NCBI GenBank assembly: GCA_009691785.1
Contig: SIAM01000007.1
Location: forward strand, 1 to 62,650
Length of the DNA stretch: 62,650 bases
Reading direction: 5' to 3'
Source: Phycisphaerales bacterium
GTDB taxonomy: Bacteria; Planctomycetota; Phycisphaerae; Phycisphaerales; SM1A02
The notes under the pieces are model-generated. The model was not told the origin of the DNA and did not search any database. It saw only the letters and a list, made by a program, of their open reading frames with translations. The position numbers and the translations under genes were made by a program. This document shows, in pieces, positions 8,632-18,274 of the stretch; position 1 is the stretch's first letter; every line of letters starts with the position of its first letter.

Positions 8632-10671
8632 TCATCCTTGCCCGCTGTACACGGCCAATTCCTTGCGCCGAAACGCTAACCAGCCCACGAGGAGTGTTGT
8701 TCCAGTCCAACCAAGTCCAATGACAAAGATTGCAAGACTCATTCGATCCCAACTGACATTGCGGCCTCTAACAAGAAGGTCATTCGCACTGGTCTGCCCG
8801 AATGGTCGAAGGGCATATTCCACCACTACTGCAATGGCTCTGACCGTAATCTGAACGAAGTTTTCAATGGACCCAGCATCCGCAGCGGAAGTCCAGTACA
8901 TAAGACTTTGCGCTAAAAATGGAGCCAGACTGCCCGCCAGAAATATGGAGAAAGAAAGAAGGCAAGCCACGGGAAAACTAAGTGTGGTGGCTGCACATAG
9001 GGCCAGCATTGCCAGGAATGAAAGCTTGACCAAATTGACAACCATGCCACGCAAATAATTCGCTTCAAATCCCCCCACGCGATAGAGCACCTCCAAACTA
9101 TCTTCATCCCAATTGAAAGCCCATTCGCTGTTTTCAAACGTATTTTTCTTGGAGTTAAATTTCAGATTGATAATTTCAATTTGCAATTGACCCTGATCAT
9201 TGATCAAACTGGCCGGAATCGCAAGAATGTGTCCTTGAGCTGGAATAAACATGCGGTCAATCCATGATCCATCTGAAAATTTAAAAATAATTGGAAATGA
9301 TGCGTGTGATTCACTTCCTCCCGCATGCAAAAAATATCGTAGCGACAATGTTCCACCAATTGATTTCGCCGGCAATAATCCCTCGAATAGAAAGAATTTA
9401 TTCATCCCCGGTTCAATTCTGCGCTGCGAAGATTGAAACTCCGCCTGTCTCTGCGTGGCGATTTCACGGCGGACATCTTCCAATCGCCGACGCCCACTAT
9501 CTAGATCCGCTTTCAAAATGGCGTCCGACGCAATCATTGAGTCCACGGATAATTCCAATTCTTCCCTTCCTAGACGTTCATAGTGTGGTCGCGAAGTATC
9601 GCGAGCAACCAATACCTCATCACGAACTGCGATGCGATCAAATTCGTCAATCGCTGGGCGAGTTCGCATCCATTGCACGAAAATAAATATACCCACGCCG
9701 CTCACAAGAAATAGAATAAGATTTAGAAATACAAGTCCCGCCCACTTTCCAATTAAATACTGAAGGCGATCAAGTGGCTTTGTCATTAATTGCCAAATCT
9801 GACGATCACGAATTTCAAATGCAACTGTGGCGCAACCCAGCATAAGTGTCATGCATGCAGCGCTGACATACGCAATGTCCAATGCGCGCGCCATGAAAGT
9901 TTGAATTTGATAACGCAACGGACTTGCGCCATCAATAAATAACGGAAGCAGTGGAAGCGCAATAAGAACAACCGCGATAAATGAAACGCTAATACGCTGC
10001 CGAATTGATTCACGCACCAATGTTTGAGCCACTGCGCACCAGCCTGTCCGTCCATTGAGCAACACAATCAGGAGTTGAATTAAAAGGCAGAATGAAAGTA
10101 CAAGCGCTGTGATTCCTGATGTAACAAATGCCACTGAAAAATATCCCTGGCCTACGGCTGGAATAACAATTGCTCCAGTGAACAACATGACGCACAAATA
10201 GGGAAGGAACATATTTAGCCCCAAAGCCAGAAACGCGGAACTTAAAAATACAACAAAGACGATCACTGGCGCTGAAGGGTGTTCAACCAAAAAAATGGGC
10301 GACCATGTAGGAAAGGATGTAGCAAGCAGCACATCTGAAACAAGAGTGACGTCGATAATTTTTCCTTGCCGATCAAATAAGTCGCCGCCCATTGAACGCA
10401 ACTGGCTACTTTGAAAGACTGCTTGCGGGGTTCTCACTTCTCCGCGTTCTAAAAGCGCCACACTGATGGGATCGCGATCATTCAAATTGCCTTGACGTAC
10501 AACAGTTTCAATGGCATCTCGCTGAGATTGCAATTTCAGGCTTGCAATGAAAAAGGGGGTCATGAGACCCATCACAACAAAACTGGTAATGATCGAAGCG
10601 ATTACTTTGACACGCGTTTTTTCTAAACTGTGGTTCCAACCCGACCACCGCTGCCGAAACAATGGCGTCAA
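8632..10671 (-). CDS. ABC-2 type transporter permease
   Basis: 679 residues with one N-terminal transmembrane helix (about 25-47), a cluster around residues 130-270, more near 325-345, a large central hydrophilic domain (about 350-520), and a C-terminal cluster of helices (560-670). This is the layout of ABC-2 exporters with a large extracytoplasmic domain inserted in the membrane part. The ATPase gene ends in TGA overlapping this gene's TTG start (TTGA), so the pair is coupled. The substrate is unknown. The start is a TTG; no ATG lies nearby in frame. Confidence 0.7.
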   Translation of the reverse strand: MTPLFRQRWSGWNHSLEKTRVKVIASIITSFVVMGLMTPFFIASLKLQSQRDAIETVVRQGNLNDRDPISVALLERGEVRTPQAVFQSSQLRSMGGDLFDRQGKIIDVTLVSDVLLATSFPTWSPIFLVEHPSAPVIVFVVFLSSAFLALGLNMFLPYLCVMLFTGAIVIPAVGQGYFSVAFVTSGITALVLSFCLLIQLLIVLLNGRTGWCAVAQTLVRESIRQRISVSFIAVVLIALPLLPLFIDGASPLRYQIQTFMARALDIAYVSAACMTLMLGCATVAFEIRDRQIWQLMTKPLDRLQYLIGKWAGLVFLNLILFLVSGVGIFIFVQWMRTRPAIDEFDRIAVRDEVLVARDTSRPHYERLGREELELSVDSMIASDAILKADLDSGRRRLEDVRREIATQRQAEFQSSQRRIEPGMNKFFLFEGLLPAKSIGGTLSLRYFLHAGGSESHASFPIIFKFSDGSWIDRMFIPAQGHILAIPASLINDQGQLQIEIINLKFNSKKNTFENSEWAFNWDEDSLEVLYRVGGFEANYLRGMVVNLVKLSFLAMLALCAATTLSFPVACLLSFSIFLAGSLAPFLAQSLMYWTSAADAGSIENFVQITVRAIAVVVEYALRPFGQTSANDLLVRGRNVSWDRMSLAIFVIGLGWTGTTLLVGWLAFRRKELAVYSGQG

Positions 10672-11861
10672 GAAGATCCACTCCCGCCAGATTGAGAATC
10701 ATTTCCCATAAGCCCGTCAAGCATGCCGCGATCCACGCCGACCACAGGTTTTGGTATGGGAACTGTGCGTGGTTTTTCAACTACCGGTTCTTGCGCGCGC
10801 GACAACTCCGCCAACACATTCGCCGTCACTTCCTTCTCCTTAGTTTTCACTACGCGAGCATTTTTGGCTGGAATTGGTTTAGGTTCTTCAGTAAGTCTAG
10901 AAAGCAGATCGGCATTCTCCGCCCCTGTTTCCGCCAAGAACCTGGCTGTTTTGCCCCCATGCAAGGCTCCGCTATTGGCAAGTTGCTCGGCTTTGGCTTG
11001 CTCGACAATCTTCATAAAGAGATCCTCAAGTTTCTGCCGTGGAGCATGCGTGCTTTGAATACCAATTCCCTCTGATTCCTGAAGGACTTTTTCAATTCGC
11101 AAAATTGTTTCTGGACGAAGCCGCTGCGTTTCAATCACCGTGTGATCTGAATCCTCAAGCAATTCATTGCCAGTTCCGCTGGCGCGAATTTTTCCGCCAT
11201 ACAGCACGACCATGCGATCGCACACATCTTCAACATCGGCTAAAAGATGGCTGGAAAGAAGAATTGTTTTACCACGTCGACCTAGTTCTAGAAGCAAGTC
11301 TTTGACTTGCCTGGTTCCAATTGGATCAAGTCCGCTGGTTGGCTCGTCTAAAATTAGAAAATCCGGATCATTCACCAAGGCTTGCGCCAGACCTAGCCGC
11401 CGCGCCATGCCTTTAGAAAACTCTCCGACACGGCGCCGACCAACTTGATTTAAGCCGACCATTTCAAGCAACTCTTCGCAGCGTCGACGTCGAAGCCGCC
11501 GCTCCAAACCAAATAATTTTCCGTAATAATCCAACGTTTCCATTGGATTGAGAAAGCGATACAAATAACTTTCTTCTGGTAAATAGCCAATTCTAGATTT
11601 CACCTTGACATCATCGGGAGCGTGGCCAAGAACGGACAACCGACCATGAGTTGGTCTTAAGAGGCCCAACATCATTTTAATTGTCGTGCTCTTGCCACTG
11701 CCGTTTGGACCTAGAAGACCAAAGATTTCATGCTGGCGAATTTCAAAATCTATTCCATCCACCGCGACGGCTTTGGCTCTCATCCAAAAATCGGTAAATA
11801 CTTTTGTCAGCCCCACGGCTTGCACCGCAAGATCCGCGCTTTTCTGCGAAGTCTTTGCCAC
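10668..11861 (-). CDS. ABC transporter ATP-binding protein
   Basis: 397 residues. The nucleotide-binding domain (about 1-240) has Walker A GPNGSGKST, Q-loop region GYLPEESYLY, signature FSKGMARRLGLAQAL (the ABC signature as FSKGM), Walker B FLILDEPTSGLDP and H-loop LLSSHLLADVED. An unusual C-terminal extension of about 150 residues is charged and low in conserved motifs. The domain type is that of ABC-2 exporters (CcmA/drug-export-like). The GTG start overlaps the upstream SPFH gene's TAG stop (TAGTG). It energises the permease encoded immediately downstream. Confidence 0.85.
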   Translation of the reverse strand: MAKTSQKSADLAVQAVGLTKVFTDFWMRAKAVAVDGIDFEIRQHEIFGLLGPNGSGKSTTIKMMLGLLRPTHGRLSVLGHAPDDVKVKSRIGYLPEESYLYRFLNPMETLDYYGKLFGLERRLRRRRCEELLEMVGLNQVGRRRVGEFSKGMARRLGLAQALVNDPDFLILDEPTSGLDPIGTRQVKDLLLELGRRGKTILLSSHLLADVEDVCDRMVVLYGGKIRASGTGNELLEDSDHTVIETQRLRPETILRIEKVLQESEGIGIQSTHAPRQKLEDLFMKIVEQAKAEQLANSGALHGGKTARFLAETGAENADLLSRLTEEPKPIPAKNARVVKTKEKEVTANVLAELSRAQEPVVEKPRTVPIPKPVVGVDRGMLDGLMGNDSQSGGSGSS

Positions 11862-13294
11862 TATTTATTCTCCCGACCAAATCCTTGTGTCGCCTTGTCA
11901 TCAAGTCGACGACCAGCTTTATCCAAGACGGTCTGTCGCACACCTAGCTGCCAACTTGGTCGAAGCGCTTCGCTGATTGCGGCGGCTTGCTTTCGACGAG
12001 CCATGTCCGCATTGCGCCGCAGTTGCATTACTTCAGGGCTAGATGCGATGCTGATTTGACTTTGTCCAACCCCAGGCGGCACTGCAAAAACTTCGACCTC
12101 GTTTTGAGTCAGCACGCTCCGCAAAGCATCAAGCCAGAGTTGCCGCGCAAGTTGTTGCGGATTTTGGCTCCATGTTTCACGAAGTCCTTCAATACGGCGG
12201 ACATCTTTTCCTAAATTGGCAGCAATGGCGCTTTGATAACTTTTGCCGCGATTGATAATGGAACTGGCCGTACCGCCAATGTCTTTCATTTCCAGCCGCT
12301 CGCCAATTTGACGCAACAATTGATCAGAGCGGGTCATGTCGCCCGAAGCCAAAACTGCTTCGTACCCATCAATCAAGGTCAGGATTTGCTCATACTTTGG
12401 ACCGGCTGCGGCCAAGAGCTGTGCAGTGGCTTCTTGCCGCGAACGATCAACCACAGTCTTGGCATCTTCTTTTCCAGTTTGCACACGGCGCAGAACACTG
12501 CGAACCGCAAACGGCGCGCTGCGCTCGGGCATGGAAACTTTTTGCAATCGAATTCCACTTGCCATACTGTCCAACACGCGTTGCGCTTCCACTTGCACCA
12601 TAGCGGCTGGTTGCTCACGTTGATCAACAAGTTCAACAAGCGGAATTCGGGCAACCGCAGTTGTTACTCCGCTTGAAAGGGCGATACGAACAATCGCGTC
12701 CGATTTCTCAAGATCAACAGCTTGTAAAAAGCGAACTGGATCCTCAACAACATACTCGGCCACCAATTGGACATGAGCTAAATCTCCGTCACCGGTGATC
12801 ACCGTTCCATCCAATCCCGGCTTCAAAGGCGCTGTCACATCGGCGCTATCCATCATTTGTTCAATGGTCGCATTCTTGCTGGACATGCGTGGCCAAAATT
12901 CGAAGCGAAGTTCCACCACTCGCTTTGTTTCAAAAACAGTGATATCTCCCACTGGATATGGCCAAAACGGATTTAATCCAGGGCTCAAAGCCTCTTGCCC
13001 CGACTCGCCAGAAATTTTTCCAAAGATCGTTCGTATGCCGCTCATTCCCTCTTGAACTGTTTGAAATCCGCTGAACAAAAATGTGATGATGAGACCAACA
13101 ATTGCCACTTGCAAAAGTCTGTAGGAAAGACGCAACGCTTCGCCCAGACTTTGATTGGCTGGGTCCATTGCCTGCCGCATCGCAGCTTCGGCGGCCACTG
13201 GCGCCGCCACTTCAAACTGCGCGCTTGCGCCGCGCCGTGGTTCCTCGGCGTCATCCGAACTATTGGATGAAATGTCTTGGTTTGAATCCGCCAT
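11861..13294 (-). CDS. SPFH/band-7 family protein, HflK-like (second of three)
   Basis: 477 residues. A cytoplasmic N-terminus (rich in Ala/Ser/Asp) leads to one transmembrane helix (about 58-78, LLQVAIVGLIITFLFSGFQT), then an SPFH domain starting VQEGMSGIRTIFGKI and containing GLNPFWPYPVGDITVFETKR. The C-terminal half is helical with many Ala/Gln/Glu residues, as in HflK. HflK/HflC form a large cage at the inner membrane that modulates the FtsH protease; whether this paralogue does so is unknown, as no ftsH is present here. Its ATG follows the upstream gene's TAA with no gap. Confidence 0.75.
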   Translation of the reverse strand: MADSNQDISSNSSDDAEEPRRGASAQFEVAAPVAAEAAMRQAMDPANQSLGEALRLSYRLLQVAIVGLIITFLFSGFQTVQEGMSGIRTIFGKISGESGQEALSPGLNPFWPYPVGDITVFETKRVVELRFEFWPRMSSKNATIEQMMDSADVTAPLKPGLDGTVITGDGDLAHVQLVAEYVVEDPVRFLQAVDLEKSDAIVRIALSSGVTTAVARIPLVELVDQREQPAAMVQVEAQRVLDSMASGIRLQKVSMPERSAPFAVRSVLRRVQTGKEDAKTVVDRSRQEATAQLLAAAGPKYEQILTLIDGYEAVLASGDMTRSDQLLRQIGERLEMKDIGGTASSIINRGKSYQSAIAANLGKDVRRIEGLRETWSQNPQQLARQLWLDALRSVLTQNEVEVFAVPPGVGQSQISIASSPEVMQLRRNADMARRKQAAAISEALRPSWQLGVRQTVLDKAGRRLDDKATQGFGRENK

Positions 13295-14242
13295 TTATTT
13301 ATTTCCTGCTGGACTTGACTGTCCCCATGAGGATTTCTGAGATGGTTGCGGAATACCTTTGGCGTCAACAGGAGAATCAAGATCCATCATGTGAAACGGC
13401 GCCTTGTTCATATCCGTGACAAATGTGGTGCTGCCGGAAAGACTTGCTTTGAGAGTGTCAAGCCATGCGAGAAAGATTGCCAGATCCGCTTCTTTTTTCA
13501 TTTGTTCGTAGTAGCGAGTGGCCTCCGAGTTTCCAACCGCTTCAAGTTCCGCGGCCCACTGCTCGGCAAAATTACGAATGGTGTCCGCTTGACTCGCGGC
13601 CATGCTCTTAATGGCGTCCGCCTCCGCTTGCCCGCGACTTTCCTCAAGGTTGGCCAATGTTTCTTGCACCGCGCTCATACGTTTCACCACCGCAATGGTG
13701 GTCTTTGGAGGCAATACCACTTGGCTCAAGCCCACCGTGACTGGCTCAACACCAACCATTGGATTTCGCTTGATATCAGCCAATAAAGAGGCTTCCGCAT
13801 CTGGAAGCCTACTCTTTGAACCAATTAAATCGGTGAAGGAAAACTGCCCCACGGCGCCCCGAATACTGGCGTTGAGTCGCGTCTCTAGTTCCTTGTTGGC
13901 GGAGTCAAGATTGCCATAGCCAGTGTAGAACGCCAAAGGCGCGTCCCCTTTGCTGTCCACACGCCACAATAAAAAAGCTTTGACAACAACTTGTTGCCCA
14001 TCTTTGGTCAACACTGTCTCCATGTTGCTTTCAGTAAGTTGCAGCCTGGTGTCCAATTTTGATACTTGATCAATAAAGAATGGCGCTTTGAAGTGCAGCC
14101 CCGCTTCTCGAACAATTCCAGCCGGCTTGCCAAAGCGAGTTGCGACCGCAACCTCGTGGTAGTTGACTGTGTAGGTGGTGTTGAACAAAGTCAACACTAG
14201 AAGAATGAACGCGGCTGCGGCAATTGGAAGAGTTTTTGACAT
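13295..14242 (-). CDS. SPFH/band-7 family protein, HflC-like
   Basis: 315 residues. One N-terminal helix (IAAAAFILLVLTLFNTTYTV) precedes a clear SPFH/PHB domain: YHEVAVATRFGKPAGIVREA, GLHFKAPFFIDQVSKLDTRL. The C-terminal helical part has VKRMSAVQETLANLEESRGQ followed by AEADAIKSMAASQADTI, the same layout as HflC (R..Er..eA...rseG..eae.I.a.Ad). Size is normal for HflC (about 290-330). It lies between two larger SPFH genes, which could supply HflK-like partners. Substrate or protease partner is unknown. Confidence 0.8.
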   Translation of the reverse strand: MSKTLPIAAAAFILLVLTLFNTTYTVNYHEVAVATRFGKPAGIVREAGLHFKAPFFIDQVSKLDTRLQLTESNMETVLTKDGQQVVVKAFLLWRVDSKGDAPLAFYTGYGNLDSANKELETRLNASIRGAVGQFSFTDLIGSKSRLPDAEASLLADIKRNPMVGVEPVTVGLSQVVLPPKTTIAVVKRMSAVQETLANLEESRGQAEADAIKSMAASQADTIRNFAEQWAAELEAVGNSEATRYYEQMKKEADLAIFLAWLDTLKASLSGSTTFVTDMNKAPFHMMDLDSPVDAKGIPQPSQKSSWGQSSPAGNK

Positions 14243-14259
14243 GATGTTTTGTTTCTAAA

Positions 14260-16419
14260 TTATTTATCCGATTTTTTCTCTACATAATCAGCCAAGTTGA
14301 AACCAACTTCCGGCTGTTGCATTTGAATATCAACACGAATTCGATTTGGGTCAATGCCCAAAACATATTTTTGACGGACAGTTGAAAGACTTTGAGAAAG
14401 CGCCTCCATTAATTTTCGCTGCATGAATAAATCAGTCGCGGTGTGATAGGCAGCCGCCTGACCAAGCACTTCACTGGCAGTAATGCGCGCCCTGAGATGC
14501 AATGCCCAGCGGCGAGCCCGTGAACTCTTAATTTGTGTGGCAATTTGCCCACGAGTTGACACCAGAATAGTTTCAACAGCTAACCGGGCGGTCAATGTTT
14601 CGGGCGCAGTTTCACCCTTTTCACGCAGGGTACTTCGCCAGACTTCAATTGCGTCAATCGCTTGCGAAGCCAATCGAGCATCCCCTAGCAATGCTGCCAT
14701 TGTGGTGTTGGCAATGCGTTGCGCTTCTTCTTTAACTTTGCGCGCATTTTGCGTGTCCATGGAAAGTTCTTCATACAAGGCCGCCGCCTCGCCTGGTGGA
14801 CGCAACGCAGGAATCTGAATGCTCACAACTTCCACACCGGTGCTTTGAAGATCAAACGACTTTTGAATGCGCTCACGGAGCGCTGTCGCCAAAGCGGCCC
14901 CACTTGGACTGAGAACTTCGTCCAGCGGTCTAGTCGATAAATACTGACACACCTCGCGGCGACAAATTTCGCGCAAAATGACTTCGCGCATTTCAATACC
15001 GGAGCGGCGAATCTTGACGTCGCTTGCAAAGCTCAACCATGACAGCAGTCCATTGGATTTGATGCGCCAAATTAAAACCAAGTCTGCGTCAATAAGGGCA
15101 AATCGATCGCTAATGCCTTTAGCAGCGGCCTCATTGCTGAGATCGCTAGCGCTTGGCAATGAAAGTGGTGACAAAGCCGTGGACGCTTCGCTTCCAGTAC
15201 CGAGATCCCTTTGCACCTCGTCAGCAAGATTGGGCGCCGCCACCAAATACGATGCTCGCTCAGTTTCTGAATCAACCGGCCCATCCCACAGATTCACTTT
15301 GCCAACTTTCAAATTGCTGGCCTGCAGAGGAAGTGCGTGAACTTGGGCAATATCGACCACTTCCGCGGTTTCAAATGGCCATGGCAACTTCCACATCAGT
15401 TCGCCTTGGTGAACACGCCCAGCGATTGAGCCGCCACGAAGCCGCACGGCTTGTTCTCCGGGACCAACCACAACAAGGCTGCTCAGAACAAGAAGCGCGA
15501 CAACCCCAATCGCAACCAACGCGCCACTGCTTCGAAGTACAAGTTTATATCCCCAACTTGAAGTGATGTCGAAACCAAACTGATAATTGACTGCTTCATT
15601 TATGCCGCGAACCAAATTATCTGGCGCCGCCAACAATCCAAGCACGCGACTATCAAACGCGGGACGCGGAATTTCATTGGCGCGCCGCGGACGATACAAG
15701 TTCAATGTCCAATTTAAAAAGATTTCAATTGCCAAAGCAATTTGGAAACCAGCGATTCCAAGAGCCATCCATTCAATAATGAAGGGCCGTTGAAATACAT
15801 GAAAGACAATTCCCACAGCCGTGGCGAGCATGACCAGCGCGCTGCTGACCATAAAACCTGCGCCGCCGCGTAAATTTTGCCACGCGGTCTGCTTGGACAT
15901 TCCAGCCACAAATCGCGCGAAAATAAAGGCCGCAAGGGCAAGCCCAAGGCACACCGCAAGTTGCCAACCCAGGACGGAACCTACACCGAATGGGCTGGCA
16001 TCTGGTCCGGGGTCATTCATTTCTTGCAAGCGCGACCAATTCCACAATCCAAGCCCAAGCAACAACAGCGCCACCGCCAAACTTGAGAGCGGCATAAGCC
16101 ATCGATGCATTTGCCCTAATCTTCGCGCCGCAACTTCTTGATCAAGCGCCGAGCGCTCAAATATGGTTTCACCTCTGGACTGCGCCAGTTCTTCTCGTTC
16201 AAGCGCTTCAAGTCGTTCAAGTCGATGCTGATGAAATACAACCGCCAAAGCCGTCCAGACAGGTAGCCCGCAAAGCACCATTGTGGAAGCCACAACCAAA
16301 GTGGTGTCCCCCGCAAGGCGTCCAAACACCAACAACACAATACCTATGGAAAACTGCAGACAAAAACCAAGGATAGAAACTCGGCTGGCCTGTTGATATG
16401 AAAAGTGATCGATTCTCAT
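14260..16419 (-). CDS. SPFH/band-7 protein with extended multi-helix N-terminus (HflK-like)
   Basis: 719 residues, far longer than HflK (about 420). The first 230 residues hold three pairs of transmembrane helices (near 17-60, 110-165 and 185-230) with a charged linker HRLERLEALEREELAQSR. Another helix at about 298-318 precedes the SPFH domain (VVVGPGEQAVRLRGGSIAGR, ELMWKLPWPFETAEVVDIAQ). A long coiled-coil-like C-terminus follows. It is the first gene of the minus-strand operon and faces a divergent ABC-2 permease gene. Its length suggests a scaffold combining membrane spans with the SPFH ring; function is inferred only. Confidence 0.7.
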   Translation of the reverse strand: MRIDHFSYQQASRVSILGFCLQFSIGIVLLVFGRLAGDTTLVVASTMVLCGLPVWTALAVVFHQHRLERLEALEREELAQSRGETIFERSALDQEVAARRLGQMHRWLMPLSSLAVALLLLGLGLWNWSRLQEMNDPGPDASPFGVGSVLGWQLAVCLGLALAAFIFARFVAGMSKQTAWQNLRGGAGFMVSSALVMLATAVGIVFHVFQRPFIIEWMALGIAGFQIALAIEIFLNWTLNLYRPRRANEIPRPAFDSRVLGLLAAPDNLVRGINEAVNYQFGFDITSSWGYKLVLRSSGALVAIGVVALLVLSSLVVVGPGEQAVRLRGGSIAGRVHQGELMWKLPWPFETAEVVDIAQVHALPLQASNLKVGKVNLWDGPVDSETERASYLVAAPNLADEVQRDLGTGSEASTALSPLSLPSASDLSNEAAAKGISDRFALIDADLVLIWRIKSNGLLSWLSFASDVKIRRSGIEMREVILREICRREVCQYLSTRPLDEVLSPSGAALATALRERIQKSFDLQSTGVEVVSIQIPALRPPGEAAALYEELSMDTQNARKVKEEAQRIANTTMAALLGDARLASQAIDAIEVWRSTLREKGETAPETLTARLAVETILVSTRGQIATQIKSSRARRWALHLRARITASEVLGQAAAYHTATDLFMQRKLMEALSQSLSTVRQKYVLGIDPNRIRVDIQMQQPEVGFNLADYVEKKSDK

Positions 16420-16559
16420 TGGGACGAACTTTGGTTTGGAAATAGTATCTTAGAGATGCGTTATGTGGCGGCAAATTTTTATACGTAATTTTATGAATTT
16501 AGTTCGCTATTGCGCTAGTCTTAGTAAATAATTTTGCGCAGTCTACCGAAAGAACCCTC

Positions 16560-17597
16560 ATGGCTTGGATTGAAAAACTACTTGCTCTGACCAAAAACAC
16601 ACTGCTGGAATGTATTCGGCAACCCGTTGTCTTGGCGACTTCCGTTGTTGGTTTTTGTCTGATTTTGCTCTCAGTTCCCTTTAGTGCGTTCACCATGGAA
16701 GATGACCAACGCATGTTTGTTGACATCGGTCTGTCCACAATTTTTATGTGTGGCGTCATCATGTCTGCATTTCTGGCGACTGGTGTAGTGAACCGTGAAA
16801 TTGAAAATAAAACCGTCTTAACGGTCGTGAGTAAACCAGTCCCACGGCCAATTTTTGTACTTGGAAAATTTTTAGGGGTTGCGTGTGTTTTGCTCATGGT
16901 CACGCTTTGGTTGGGATTGATTTTCATGTTGACCGAGTTGCATGGAACCCTGCCTACGGTGACGACGCCCTACAACCAGCCAGTTCTGACCTTTGGATTT
17001 TCCGCGTTGATCATTTTGTTCGCCGTCGGAATCTGGTGCAATTTTTTATATGACTGGAATTTTGGAGCGACCGTGATCACGCTTGGCTTGCCGTTGTTCA
17101 TGTTGGCGTATTGCGTCTGTCTGATTTTTAAACCTGATTGGGCGACAGCCGACATTGCCACAACGTTCCAACCAAATCTATGGAAGGCGCTTGGCATGTT
17201 GATGCTTGCGGAACTTGTGCTCGGTGCGATCGCGGTCGCGGCAAGCACTAGGCTTGGGCAAGTGCTGACACTTGCCACCGTGCTGGCGACATTTATGTGT
17301 GGCATGCTGAGCGATTGGCTCTTTGCCCGCAAGTTGCAGCAACTTTCAGATTTAATGGGCAAGCTGCCCGCCGCGGATCAATCGTGGCACGATTCCATGC
17401 ATTTAGAGTGGGGTTTCTACAAGGTCATGCAATCCGTTGTCCCAAATTTCCAACTTTTTTGGCTCAGCGATGCGCTAACGCAGAAGAAAAATATTGGATT
17501 TGAATACATCGCCACCGCGGTGCCCTACGGCTTTGTTCTTATTGTGATGGCCCTGGCGCTGGGAACATTTCTGTTTCAACGCCGCGAGGTGGGCTGA
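16560..17597 (+). CDS. ABC-2 type transporter permease subunit
   Basis: 345 residues, six or more transmembrane helices (near 24-45, 58-78, 105-127, 150-170, 178-200, 215-260 and 315-340). The segment GVVNREIENKTVLTVVSKPV followed by PRPIFVLGKFLG is the characteristic cytoplasmic loop of ABC-2 permeases. No ATPase is encoded beside it on this strand. The nearest one (10668-11861) is in the divergent operon, so the two operons may supply one exporter; this is inference. Confidence 0.75.
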   Translation: MAWIEKLLALTKNTLLECIRQPVVLATSVVGFCLILLSVPFSAFTMEDDQRMFVDIGLSTIFMCGVIMSAFLATGVVNREIENKTVLTVVSKPVPRPIFVLGKFLGVACVLLMVTLWLGLIFMLTELHGTLPTVTTPYNQPVLTFGFSALIILFAVGIWCNFLYDWNFGATVITLGLPLFMLAYCVCLIFKPDWATADIATTFQPNLWKALGMLMLAELVLGAIAVAASTRLGQVLTLATVLATFMCGMLSDWLFARKLQQLSDLMGKLPAADQSWHDSMHLEWGFYKVMQSVVPNFQLFWLSDALTQKKNIGFEYIATAVPYGFVLIVMALALGTFLFQRREVG

Positions 17598-17656
17598 GCG
17601 CGCAGTTTGCCAAGCCCGCAAATGGATGGCCGCATGCTGCTTTCAAGCCATCAAAT

Positions 17657-18223
17657 TTAACTTGTCCATGTCGCAACTTCGGCTCGTCGCTTTGGGGAAA
17701 TTAAAATGAAACCGATGACCAACGGTGGAAGAATTCCCATGATTCCCGGGCAACCCACTTGCGCAAACCAAATTCCCTTGATCATTTCAGGCGTCATTTG
17801 TAAAGGGGGCTGAGGGATCTTATCCGATACTTCCAACAATTTTCTCTGCATGAGCGCTTGCATATCTTCACGCCCTATAATTTGAATTGCGACAGTGACC
17901 ACAGTGATCGCAAGAGAAAGTACAACCCAAATCATGGTCAATGAATAACCCCGACGTTTTTTTTTACGAAGAAACCAACCTGCAACTACGCCAAGCAAGG
18001 ACATAGCGATTCCGAGAAGAATACTCATCCGAACCGCCGCCACCATCCAATTAGGGAGGCCTTGATACGTCTCGACCGCCAATGAATTGCTGGCAAGGCT
18101 CCAGATGTAACTAATGACACCCAACACACCCCAAATCAGCATTATCCAACCAAGAATGGTTGGCCATTTCGTGGGCGCTGGCGGCAGAAACGGATCTTCA
18201 ACTTCGGAAAATTGTTGGGACAT
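17657..18223 (-). CDS. Small integral membrane protein of unknown function
   Basis: 188 residues with four hydrophobic segments (near 20-45, 62-86, 95-118 and 158-178) and a polar loop MTPEMIKGIWFAQVG. A basic cluster RKKKRRG follows helix two. The frame opens at 18265, but the ATG at 18223 gives a natural start (MSQQFSEVED) without an odd cysteine-rich leader. No clear Shine-Dalgarno is visible; TATATT occurs a few bases upstream. The gene lies 51 bases after the ClpP-fold gene on the same strand. No family was recognised. Confidence 0.55.
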   Translation of the reverse strand: MSQQFSEVEDPFLPPAPTKWPTILGWIMLIWGVLGVISYIWSLASNSLAVETYQGLPNWMVAAVRMSILLGIAMSLLGVVAGWFLRKKKRRGYSLTMIWVVLSLAITVVTVAIQIIGREDMQALMQRKLLEVSDKIPQPPLQMTPEMIKGIWFAQVGCPGIMGILPPLVIGFILISPKRRAEVATWTS

Positions 18224-18274
18224 GCCATGAATATAGCAAGTATGCGCACACTGAAACAGTTTCAAAAGATGCGA

